The notes beneath the pieces were generated by a model, which ran no database searches, was not told the DNA's origin, and saw only the letters and a list, made by a program, of their open reading frames with translations. The translations under genes were made by a program, and so were the position numbers. Below, piece after piece: positions 1-6,130 of a stretch of 11,250 nucleotides of DNA (position 1 is the first letter of the stretch; the number at the start of each line of letters is the position of its first letter). Source of the DNA: DATGEP01 sp035310125 (GTDB lineage: Bacteria > Chloroflexota > Ktedonobacteria > Ktedonobacterales > JADMIN01); assembly GCA_035310125.1 (NCBI GenBank), contig DATGEP010000073.1, positions 1-11,250 of the forward strand, given 5' to 3'.

Positions 1-274
1 GAGCGTGCCCTGCTCAAGGCTGATCCGCAACACTGGTGAGGTCTGCCCAGCCGGCCCAACGGGGACCCGCCAGCGTGGCGTGCCGTCGTCGGCGCTCAAC
101 GCACTGACAACGCCACTGATGCCGCCTGTGTACAACGTACCGCTGTCCGCACCCGACAGGGCAAGTAGGGTATCGCCGCTCGGCGCTTGCCAGCGGATGG
201 TACCATCTACCACTGCCAGCGCAACGACATCACCTGCGGACGGACCCGCTACAGCGTAGATGGTCGAGCCATCA
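1..274 (-). pseudogene. Beta-propeller (PQQ-like repeat) protein fragment, cut by an IS
   Basis: Read on the minus strand, positions 274 down to 1 are one open frame. It shows tandem beta-propeller blade signatures: 'DGSTIYAVAG', 'VVALAVVDGTIRWQAPSG', 'GTLYTGGISGVVSALSADDG' and 'TPRWRVP'. The recurring pattern of D-G-T/S, Trp and 'V-x-AL-x-x-x-DG' is that of PQQ-like or quinoprotein-type propeller repeats, which are often exported or lipoprotein scaffolds; no enzyme activity can be assigned. The frame continues left out of the window, so the C-terminal part is unseen. The N-terminal part is missing because an IS982 element begins at 275. The frame runs on a further 65 bases into the IS without a good start and meets TGA at 342-340. 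No matching N-terminal piece is found to the right of the IS, so the gene is truncated rather than simply interrupted. The substrate and the full length are unknown. Confidence 0.7.
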
Positions 275-296
275 TTAACGTGAATCTTGGATAAGC
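275..296 (+). repeat. IS982 left terminal inverted repeat
   Basis: This begins TTAACGTGAATCTTGG and pairs with 1244-1265 on the other strand. The three mismatches are at repeat positions 12, 13 and 17. Confidence 0.8.
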
Positions 297-365
297 GAAA
301 TGCCTTCAGCAGGGATATGATGCGGTTCTCAACAACCCGTCAGTCCCGGTCTGGAGGCATTGTCC

Positions 366-1244
366 ATGAGTATACTCGACCTGTTCTGTTCGGTGGATGC
401 GTTCTGGCAGCAGTTTGAACCGCTGTGGGAGCGCGAGCAAGTGGCGGCAGGGCGTCAGCGGCGACGCGCCACGCGGCTGCATCCCAGTGAGATCATGACG
501 ATCCTCATCCTCTTCCAGCAGTCAGGCTACCGGACCTTCAAAGGCTTCTATACGCGCCACGTCCAGTGTCAGCTACGCGCCGAGTTCCCCCAGTTGGTGA
601 GCTACTCCCGCTTCGTCGCACTGATCCCGCGCGTCCTGCTGCCGTTAGCGGTCTACCTCCAGACCCAGATGGGCCGGTGTACCGGCATCAGCTTTATCGA
701 CTCGACCGCGCTGTCAGTCTGCAAGAACGCGCGCATCGCCCAGCATCGCGTCTTTGCCGTCGATGCGCGACGCGGCAAGACGTCGGTGGGCTGGTTCTAT
801 GGCTTCAAACTGCACCTGGTCGTCAATGATCGTGGCGAGCTGCTCGCGTTCTGTCTCACCCCCGGTAATGTCGATGACCGTCGACCGGTTCCCCGTCTGG
901 TCCGTCGCCTCGTCGGCAAGCTGTTTGGCGACCGGGGCTATATCTCCCAGGCGCTCGCCGAGCAACTCTTCTCAACCCACGGACTCGTGCTGATTACCAA
1001 GCTGCGCAAGAATATGCGTGAACAGGTCCTTGCCGCTTCCGACAAGCTGCTGCTCCGGAAGCGTGCGATCATCGAGAGTGTCAACGACCAACTCAAGAAC
1101 ATCTGCCAGATCGAGCACACCCGTCATCGCAGTCCCTACAATTTCCTGGCGCACCTCCTCTGCGGGCTTATCGCCTACTGCCAGCAGCCCAAGAAGCCCT
1201 CGTTGCATCTTGATGGAGGTCTCAATGCCTTACCAGCCGCATAG
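366..1244 (+). CDS. IS982-family transposase (DDE type)
   Basis: This 292-residue protein cuts and joins the ends of the surrounding element. A family-typical N-terminal region (MSILDLFCSVDAFW) precedes an RNase-H-like DDE core. The acidic residues can be placed: Asp in 'SFIDSTAL', Asp in 'FGDRGYIS' and Glu in 'AIIESVNDQLKN'. The C-terminal block 'IEHTRHRSPYNFLAHLLCG' followed by 'LIAYCQQPKKPSL' is the hallmark of IS982 transposases, and 'KLRKNM' and 'DKLLLRKRAIIE' are further family motifs. I chose ATG at 366 because GGAGG at 353-357 lies 8 bases upstream. The TTG at 360 would leave only two bases to the same site. There is no frameshift or internal stop, so the enzyme looks functional. The family call is firm; whether it is active is not shown. 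Confidence 0.93.
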   Translation: MSILDLFCSVDAFWQQFEPLWEREQVAAGRQRRRATRLHPSEIMTILILFQQSGYRTFKGFYTRHVQCQLRAEFPQLVSYSRFVALIPRVLLPLAVYLQTQMGRCTGISFIDSTALSVCKNARIAQHRVFAVDARRGKTSVGWFYGFKLHLVVNDRGELLAFCLTPGNVDDRRPVPRLVRRLVGKLFGDRGYISQALAEQLFSTHGLVLITKLRKNMREQVLAASDKLLLRKRAIIESVNDQLKNICQIEHTRHRSPYNFLAHLLCGLIAYCQQPKKPSLHLDGGLNALPAA

Positions 1245-1265
1245 CTTACCCAGAATTCACGTTAA
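1244..1265 (-). repeat. IS982 right terminal inverted repeat
   Basis: The reverse complement begins TTAACGTGAATTCTGG and matches the left end. The final G of the transposase stop codon TAG (1242-1244) is the innermost base of this repeat. Confidence 0.8.
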
Positions 1266-1470
1266 GCTACACGACGCCGACGGCCCCAAACACGGCTTCG
1301 TGCTGTTGCCACGCCGCTGGGTGGTGGAGCGCAGTTTCGCCTGGCTGGCGCGGTTTCGCCGCTTGGCGCGTGACGATGAACGCCTGCCTGAGACCGTGGC
1401 CGGGCTGACGTTTCTCGCCTGTATCTGCTTGATGCTGCATCAGTTGATCCACCTGCCCGGTAGTTCATAA
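1266..1470 (+). pseudogene. IS5-family transposase remnant (C-terminal ~65 residues)
   Basis: Immediately right of the IS982 end an open frame encodes 'HGFVLLPRRWVVERSFAWLA' followed by 'RFRRLARDDERLPETVAG' and a hydrophobic C-terminus ending LIHLPGSS, stop TAA 1468-1470. 'LPRRWVVERSFAWL' contains the conserved Glu of the third catalytic motif of IS5-family (IS427/IS1031-like) DDE transposases, with the usual R-R-L after it. Everything upstream of this piece (the first two catalytic Asp residues and the start) is absent, because the IS982 element lies against it. No other part of the same transposase is seen in the window. It is a dead fragment, left by IS982 insertion plus deletion or by recombination between elements. 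Confidence 0.8.
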
Positions 1471-1478
1471 CAGGCTCT
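1462..1478 (-). repeat. Probable right terminal inverted repeat of the IS5-family remnant
   Basis: The reverse complement reads AGAGCCTGTTATGAACT. A GAGCCTGTT-type end directly after the transposase stop is usual for IS5-family elements. The partner end is missing, so the assignment rests on position and resemblance. The element probably ended near 1477-1479 (..CTA). Confidence 0.5.
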
Positions 1479-1754
1479 AGGCGCTGCGCCGCACAACGTG
1501 AGCCAACGTGGGCGTTTAGCAGGGGCGATTAGGCCTGCGTCTCTTAGTTGTCCAGACTTTTGTCGAAGTTCGCGATTGCAGCACAGCAGGCCGTGGGCTA
1601 AGCTAGACCTGCATCGAGTACAGAGTGGAAACACGGAGATATAGAGTTGTTGCGTGTGGGTGCAGGGCTATGTCAACCACACGCGAGGTCGGGCGACCGC
1701 TCACCATGGTGGCCTTCCACAATATCACTGAGCATGGATCGGAGAGGACACCAG
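1479..1754. other. Intergenic region before the DksA-like gene
   Basis: About 275 bases lie between the IS5 remnant and the DksA-like gene. No convincing coding frame or sigma70 promoter was found. The region holds a short tandem-like repeat (caacgtgagc then caacgtgggc, near 1497-1516), a dyad at 1652-1684 and a 10-bp palindrome CACCATGGTG near 1702-1713. The promoter of the downstream gene presumably lies here, but I cannot place it. Confidence 0.4.
1652..1684. promoter_or_regulatory. Inverted repeat in the leader of the DksA-like gene
   Basis: GCGTGTGG (1652-1659) and CCACACGC (1677-1684) are perfect 8-bp complements separated by 17 bases, about 70 bases upstream of the ATG. It could be an operator half-site pair or a leader hairpin. 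The sequence shows only the symmetry. Confidence 0.3.
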
Positions 1755-2252
1755 ATGGACGCACATCTCACACTGACGCCAGATATACTGGCGAAACTCA
1801 AGCAACAGTTAGAACGCGAACGTGGCCGCCTGGAGATCGAGATAGCGTCCAGGCGTGATGCTCAAGGCGCAGACGATACGCCAGAGCAAAATCGGAACCG
1901 CGACCTCACCGGAGACGCGGGGGATCAGAGCATCGATCTCGAGGCGTGGGACACCAGCCATCAGGAGTCGCTCGACCTGGAAGGCGACCGTGCCGAAGTG
2001 CGGCACGCCCTCACCAAGTTCGATAACGGCACCTATGGCAGATGTGAAGTATGCGGGCGCCCGATCCCGTTGGGGCGCCTACAGGTGCTTCCCGAGGCGC
2101 GCTACGACATGGAGCATCAGGTAATCCTGGCGGCATCGTGGGATGGAGATGCGAGCGACACCGAGATGGACACACGCGATTGGGTGCTTGAGGCGTCACT
2201 TGAATCATTCCCCGCCAGTGACGCACCCGCGTGGGGGCGCTATCACCTGTAG
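1755..2252 (+). CDS. TraR/DksA-family protein with Cys-Cys-Asp-His finger and SFPASD tail
   Basis: This 165-residue protein starts with a coiled-coil-prone, charged N-terminal half ('LAKLKQQLERERGRLEIEIA'). A middle segment follows ('EGDRAEVRHALTKFDNGTYG') that is typical of DksA/TraR proteins just before the zinc finger. Such proteins bind RNA polymerase through the secondary channel and tune promoters in stringent or stress responses; that role is inferred from family. The finger begins C97-E-V-C100. The second ligand pair, expected 17 residues later as CxxC, reads D118-M-E-H121 at exactly the right spacing. After it come about 40 residues ending in 'ASLESFPASDAPAW', a short motif found at the end of many small stress-associated bacterial proteins. 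I took ATG 1755 because GGAGAGG at 1741-1747 lies 7 bases upstream. An in-frame ATG at 1734 lacks such a site. Confidence 0.85.
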   Translation: MDAHLTLTPDILAKLKQQLERERGRLEIEIASRRDAQGADDTPEQNRNRDLTGDAGDQSIDLEAWDTSHQESLDLEGDRAEVRHALTKFDNGTYGRCEVCGRPIPLGRLQVLPEARYDMEHQVILAASWDGDASDTEMDTRDWVLEASLESFPASDAPAWGRYHL

Positions 2253-2301
2253 CTGCGGCGTGCGCTGGTAGGGCGCCCCACGTTTACGCGTGAGGCGCGA
2301 A

Positions 2302-2325
2302 ATTGCTCATACGATTTGAGCGAAT
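2302..2325 (+). terminator. Weak hairpin after the DksA-like gene
   Basis: ATTGCTCA (2302-2309) can pair with TGAGCGAAT (2317-2325), with one bulged G and a 7-base loop, about 50 bases after the stop codon. The following sequence has only a short T-rich patch (cttctt), so this is a possible but weak terminator. Confidence 0.25.
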
Positions 2326-2500
2326 GTCGCTTCTTGTGGGATGCTGCGAATAACGTGGGTTGGAGTGTCACCTTGTCAGCGGTATTGACCATGCTGTACT
2401 GAATCGACATCGGCGCCGACTCGACACTAGCAGAGAGAAATGTAGATGCCTACCGGGCAGTGTCACGTCAATGACCACGCGCATCAGCCCGGTAGGTTAC

Positions 2501-2506
2501 GGAAGG
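2501..2506 (+). promoter_or_regulatory. Ribosome binding site that sets the CheB-CheR kinase start
   Basis: GGAAGG lies 9 bases before ATG 2516. The open frame extends upstream to an ATG at 2360 and has another at 2471, but neither has a comparable site. The translated extension (rich in Arg, Cys and His) does not resemble CheB, so 2516 is preferred. Confidence 0.6.
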
Positions 2507-2515
2507 TCGTGCCGC

Positions 2516-5500
2516 ATGGCCACAACACGAGATGAGACCGGCCTCTATGGCCTGGTGGTTGTTGGATCGTCGGCCGGCGGCATCGAGGCGCTCTCGACGC
2601 TCGTCGCGACACTGCCCGCTGATTTTCCCGCCCCACTCGTGCTGGCGCAGCACCTTGATCCTAGCCGTCCCAGCCACCTCGCGGAGATTCTGGCTCGGAG
2701 GAGCGCCCTCCCCGTGCGCGTGGTTGTCGACGACGAACACCTGGAGCCTGGGGTGGTCTACGTCGTCCCTTCAGACCGCCACGTTGAGATTATCGATCAC
2801 GTGGTGCGTCTGCGCGCAGATGGGGCTCATGATGGGCAGCGTCCCAAACCCTCGGTGGATCGGTTGCTGACGAGCGCCGCGCAGGCGTACGGCGAGCGCC
2901 TGATCGCCGTGATTTTGACCGGCACTGGCTCGGATGGCGCATCGGGCGCGCGTGCCGTGAAGGAAGCGGGCGGCACGGTCATCATCGAAAACCCGGCGAC
3001 CGCCGCGTACCCCGGCATGCCCGAGTCACTGGCGCCGACTTCGGTGGATCTTGTGTCCGATCTGGAGCGGATTGGGCCACTGTTGCACGATTTATTGACC
3101 GGCGTTCGCGTGCCCATGCAGCCAGAGGCCGAGGAGCCGCTCCAGGCGTTGCTGACCCGCGTTCGCGAGCAGAGTGACATTGACTTCAGCCACTATAAGC
3201 GCCCAACGATCTTGCGGCGGCTCCAGCGGCGGATGATTACCACTGGTATGCGCCAGCTTGCCGACTACGCCGACTACCTCACGCAGCATCCCGAGGAGTA
3301 TCCCAAATTGGTCGGGAGCTTTCTGATCAACGTCACTGAGTTCTTCCGCGACGCTAGCCTCTTCGCGGCGCTGCGCGAACGGGTGCTGCCTGAGCTCATC
3401 GCTCACGCGCGGACACGGAACAACCTGCTGCGCATCTGGTCGGCTGGCTGCGCCACCGGGGAGGAGGCGTACTCGCTCGCGATCCTGGTGGCCGAGGCGC
3501 TGGGCGACGAACTTGAGCAATTTACCATCCAGATCTTCGCGACCGATCTGGATGAGGACGCGGTGGCGTTTGCCCGGCGCGGCATCTATCCAGCCGCAGC
3601 GCTCGGTGGCATTCCAGAGGATGTGCGCTCGCGCGCATTCACGCCCCTCGACGGCAGCTTCGAGGTCGTGCCGCGTGTTCGCGGCCTGGTCATCTTCGGC
3701 CAGCACGATCTTGGACAACGCGCGCCATTTCCCCACATTGATCTGGTGCTGTGCCGCAACGTGCTGATCTATTTCGCTCCCGAACTGCAACGCCGGGCGC
3801 TCCAACTCTTCGCGTTTGCTTTGCGCGAAGCAGGCTACTTAGTCCTGGGCAAGGCAGAAACCGTCAACCCGGCGCAGGCCTATTTTAAGGCTACTGATGA
3901 GCATCTCAAAATCTACCAGCGCCGCGGTGACCGTGTGCTGCCGCCCATCGAGCGGGTCAGAGCGCTCGACCTGCACAGACGGACTGATGAACATCCTGAG
4001 AACCGCCCCGCCCCGACGTGGATCAGGTCCGCAACTATGGCAGCACAGGCCGAGCCACCAGGAACGCGCCCGGCAGGGGTTGCAGAGTCGCGCACGCCCA
4101 ACGTCAGCGAGCGGCTCGGGAGCCTCGTCCTGGATGCGCCGCTCGGCGTCGTCGTGGTGAACCAGGAATATGACATCCAGATCATCAACCCCGAGGCCAT
4201 TCGGCTCCTCGGTATCTTCACGTCGACGGTCGGGAAGGATTTGCTTCACGTCACCCAGGGTGTCCCCATCGCTCCACTGCGCGCGGCTCTCGATTCTGCA
4301 TTCCATCGCTCCGCGGACATGCCCAACGAGAGCGCGAGCATCGTCACGGTGCAGACCATGCACGGCGAGCAGCAACATCTGCTAGTCGCTTGCTATCCAC
4401 ACGTCACCACGCGCGAAGGAGCAGCAGGAGCAGGGTCAGCGGCCCCCGCTGAGCCTGACTTGGTGCTGATGTTGGTCAGCGACATGACGCATCAGGTCCG
4501 CCAGCAGCAGGCGGCAGCGGAGATGTCTGCGCGCACTCAGGCCGATCACCTGCTGGCCCAGTCCTCCGGACAGAGCGACATCGAACAGCGGTACCGAGAC
4601 CAGATCGAAGAGAATGCGCGGCTACGGGCGCAGGTGGCAGAGACCTCCGCCCTCAACCATACCCTCCTCCACGCCAACCACCAACTCGTTGAAGCCAATC
4701 TGGACCTGCGCGGCGCCAATGAGGATCTGCTGGTGGGGCACGAGGAGGCGGCGGCTGGGACAGAGGAGATCAAGACCCTCAATGAGGAACTACAGGCGAC
4801 GAACGAGGAACTCGTGACCGTCAACGAGGAGCTGGAAGCGACCATCGAGGAACTGCACACCGCCAACGACGACCTCACTGCGCGTAGCCGTGAGCTCCAG
4901 CGCATGGCGGTATCCCTGGAGCAGCAGCACCGCGTGAGTGAGGCGGCGCGCACACAACTGGCGGCCATCCTTCTCAGCATGGGCGATGCTCTGATGGTGC
5001 TGGATCCCGGCGGGGTGACGGTGCTCACAAATGCGGCGTACACGCGCATGTTTGGTCGCGCCGATGCCGTCGTGGTGGCGGAAGATCCATTGGGACACCC
5101 ATTGCCGCCGGAAATGCAGCCACAACGACGTGCGGCCGCGGGCAGCTCATTTACGATGCAATTCGCGAGGACGGCGCCAGATGGCACGCGCCAATCGTTT
5201 GAGGCCACGGGCCAACCGATCGTGAACGGGAACACGGCGCAGGGCAGTGTAGTCACGATCCGCGACATTACCGAGCGCCGCCTGCGTCTGTTGCAGGAGG
5301 AGTTCCTGGCGGTGGCGAGCCACGAGCTGCGCGCGCCGCTGACCTCGCTCCTGATGGCCCTGCAACTTCTTGCCAAGCAGCCGCTAGCTAGCGCCACTGG
5401 CCAAGATATGCAGACGGCCGTCCGGTTGGCGCTCCGTCAGGGGCAGCGGCTGCGGGTGCTGGTGAACGACCTGCTGGATGTGGAACGGGCGCAGCAGGAC

Positions 5501-6067
5501 AAACTGCACCTTCAACTGGCCCCTGTCGACCTCGGCGCGCTGCTGGCCGAGACGGTCGAGACGGCGCGGCTCGACACCCAGGGACAGACCATCGTCCTCG
5601 ACGGTAGCACGGAGCCGCTGGTGGTGATGGCGGATGCCACGCGACTGGAGCAGATCATCCTCAATCTGCTGACCAACGCAATCAAGTACGCGCCCGGCAC
5701 GCAGCGGATTGACGTGCGTCTCCGGCGTGCGGACGGCTCAACTGGCAGTGCGCCGGAACGAGGTGAGGCGGAGCTGCAAGTACAGGACTACGGCCCCGGC
5801 ATCAGCGCGACCGACCTGCCGCAGATCTTCACGCGCTACTTTCAGTCTCCCCAGGCGGGTTCGACGGCGCGGGACGGGCTTGGACTCGGCCTGTACATCA
5901 CCAAAGAACTGGTCACTGCCCACGAGGGGAGCATCACCGCCTCCTCAGTCATCGGGGAAGGCACTATCTTCACCGTACGGCTGCCTCTGCTCGGGTCCGG
6001 TGAGAGCCAGGCGGATACCAGCGTGCGCGAGCACGGGCCATCCGTCAGGCGCATGCGGAGCGCCTGA
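2516..6067 (+). CDS. CheB-CheR-PAS-coiled coil-PAS-histidine kinase fusion protein
   Basis: This 1183-residue, apparently cytoplasmic protein has no membrane segment or signal peptide. Modules in order: CheB methylesterase (about 10-190) with triad S19 in 'VGSSAGG', H46 in 'AQHLDP' and D140 in 'TGTGSDGASG'; CheR methyltransferase (about 205-470) with the SAM motif 'SAGCATGEEAYS' from residue 309, plus 'FATDLDEDAV' and 'LCRNVLIYF'; PAS1 (about 530-650); a long coiled coil (about 660-810) with repeating 'NEELxxTNEEL' heptads; PAS2 (about 812-918, ending 'IRDITERR'); HisKA with phospho-acceptor H936 in 'VASHELRAPL'; and HATPase with N1054 in 'LLTNAIKY', 'DYGPGIS' and 'GLGLGLYITKEL'. All catalytic residues are present. 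CheB and CheR normally remove and add methyl groups on chemoreceptor glutamates, but no receptor, CheA, CheW or response regulator gene is nearby and the protein lacks a receiver domain. It is probably an orphan sensor kinase whose methylation modules adapt or transmit a signal. Start chosen from GGAAGG at 2501-2506. Confidence 0.93.
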   Translation: MATTRDETGLYGLVVVGSSAGGIEALSTLVATLPADFPAPLVLAQHLDPSRPSHLAEILARRSALPVRVVVDDEHLEPGVVYVVPSDRHVEIIDHVVRLRADGAHDGQRPKPSVDRLLTSAAQAYGERLIAVILTGTGSDGASGARAVKEAGGTVIIENPATAAYPGMPESLAPTSVDLVSDLERIGPLLHDLLTGVRVPMQPEAEEPLQALLTRVREQSDIDFSHYKRPTILRRLQRRMITTGMRQLADYADYLTQHPEEYPKLVGSFLINVTEFFRDASLFAALRERVLPELIAHARTRNNLLRIWSAGCATGEEAYSLAILVAEALGDELEQFTIQIFATDLDEDAVAFARRGIYPAAALGGIPEDVRSRAFTPLDGSFEVVPRVRGLVIFGQHDLGQRAPFPHIDLVLCRNVLIYFAPELQRRALQLFAFALREAGYLVLGKAETVNPAQAYFKATDEHLKIYQRRGDRVLPPIERVRALDLHRRTDEHPENRPAPTWIRSATMAAQAEPPGTRPAGVAESRTPNVSERLGSLVLDAPLGVVVVNQEYDIQIINPEAIRLLGIFTSTVGKDLLHVTQGVPIAPLRAALDSAFHRSADMPNESASIVTVQTMHGEQQHLLVACYPHVTTREGAAGAGSAAPAEPDLVLMLVSDMTHQVRQQQAAAEMSARTQADHLLAQSSGQSDIEQRYRDQIEENARLRAQVAETSALNHTLLHANHQLVEANLDLRGANEDLLVGHEEAAAGTEEIKTLNEELQATNEELVTVNEELEATIEELHTANDDLTARSRELQRMAVSLEQQHRVSEAARTQLAAILLSMGDALMVLDPGGVTVLTNAAYTRMFGRADAVVVAEDPLGHPLPPEMQPQRRAAAGSSFTMQFARTAPDGTRQSFEATGQPIVNGNTAQGSVVTIRDITERRLRLLQEEFLAVASHELRAPLTSLLMALQLLAKQPLASATGQDMQTAVRLALRQGQRLRVLVNDLLDVERAQQDKLHLQLAPVDLGALLAETVETARLDTQGQTIVLDGSTEPLVVMADATRLEQIILNLLTNAIKYAPGTQRIDVRLRRADGSTGSAPERGEAELQVQDYGPGISATDLPQIFTRYFQSPQAGSTARDGLGLGLYITKELVTAHEGSITASSVIGEGTIFTVRLPLLGSGESQADTSVREHGPSVRRMRSA

Positions 6068-6074
6068 CGGATGG
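6038..6074. terminator. Strong 14-bp hairpin between convergent genes
   Basis: CCATCCGTCAGGCG (6038-6051) and CGCCTGACGGATGG (6061-6074) are perfect complements around a 9-base loop. The kinase stop codon TGA (6065-6067) lies inside the right arm, and the convergent gene ends at 6131. The stem is GC-rich but is followed by only 'tgtctctcg' on the plus strand and by no T tract on the minus strand. A bidirectional terminator or transcript-end stabiliser fits the position best. Confidence 0.7.
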
Positions 6075-6130
6075 TGTCTCTCGTGCCGGACGTAGCGCTC
6101 GGCCCAGCTATCGGGCGCCGTCGCTCACTC

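Larger units (their letters stand above)
275..1265 (+). mobile_element. IS982-family insertion sequence, apparently complete (991 bp)
   Basis: The element is bounded by imperfect terminal inverted repeats: 275-296 against the reverse complement of 1244-1265, matching at 19 of 22 positions and starting TTAACGTGAAT at both ends. It holds one transposase gene whose stop codon touches the right inverted repeat. The length of about 1 kb, the single ORF and the transposase type are those expected for IS982. The eight bases outside each end (agccatca on the left, gctacacg on the right) are not a direct repeat. The left flank is a propeller gene and the right flank an IS5-type transposase remnant, so the element sits at a rearranged junction. 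Because the transposase is intact and both ends are present, it may still be mobile (inference). Confidence 0.85.

Noticed and set aside
267..1273. Target-site duplication around IS982
   Set aside because: The eight bases on each side (agccatca and gctacacg) do not match, nor do 7-base versions.
1440..1634. Minus-strand open frame across the end of the IS5 remnant
   Set aside because: It overlaps the IS end, has no ribosome site and resembles neither the propeller gene nor any transposase.
2360..2515. Upstream extension of the CheB-CheR kinase to ATG 2360 or 2471
   Set aside because: There is no good ribosome site at either ATG and the extra residues do not resemble CheB; GGAAGG before 2516 fits better.
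4546..5397. 283-codon minus-strand open frame inside the kinase gene
   Set aside because: It is a Ser/Arg-rich antisense shadow of the coiled coil and PAS2 region.
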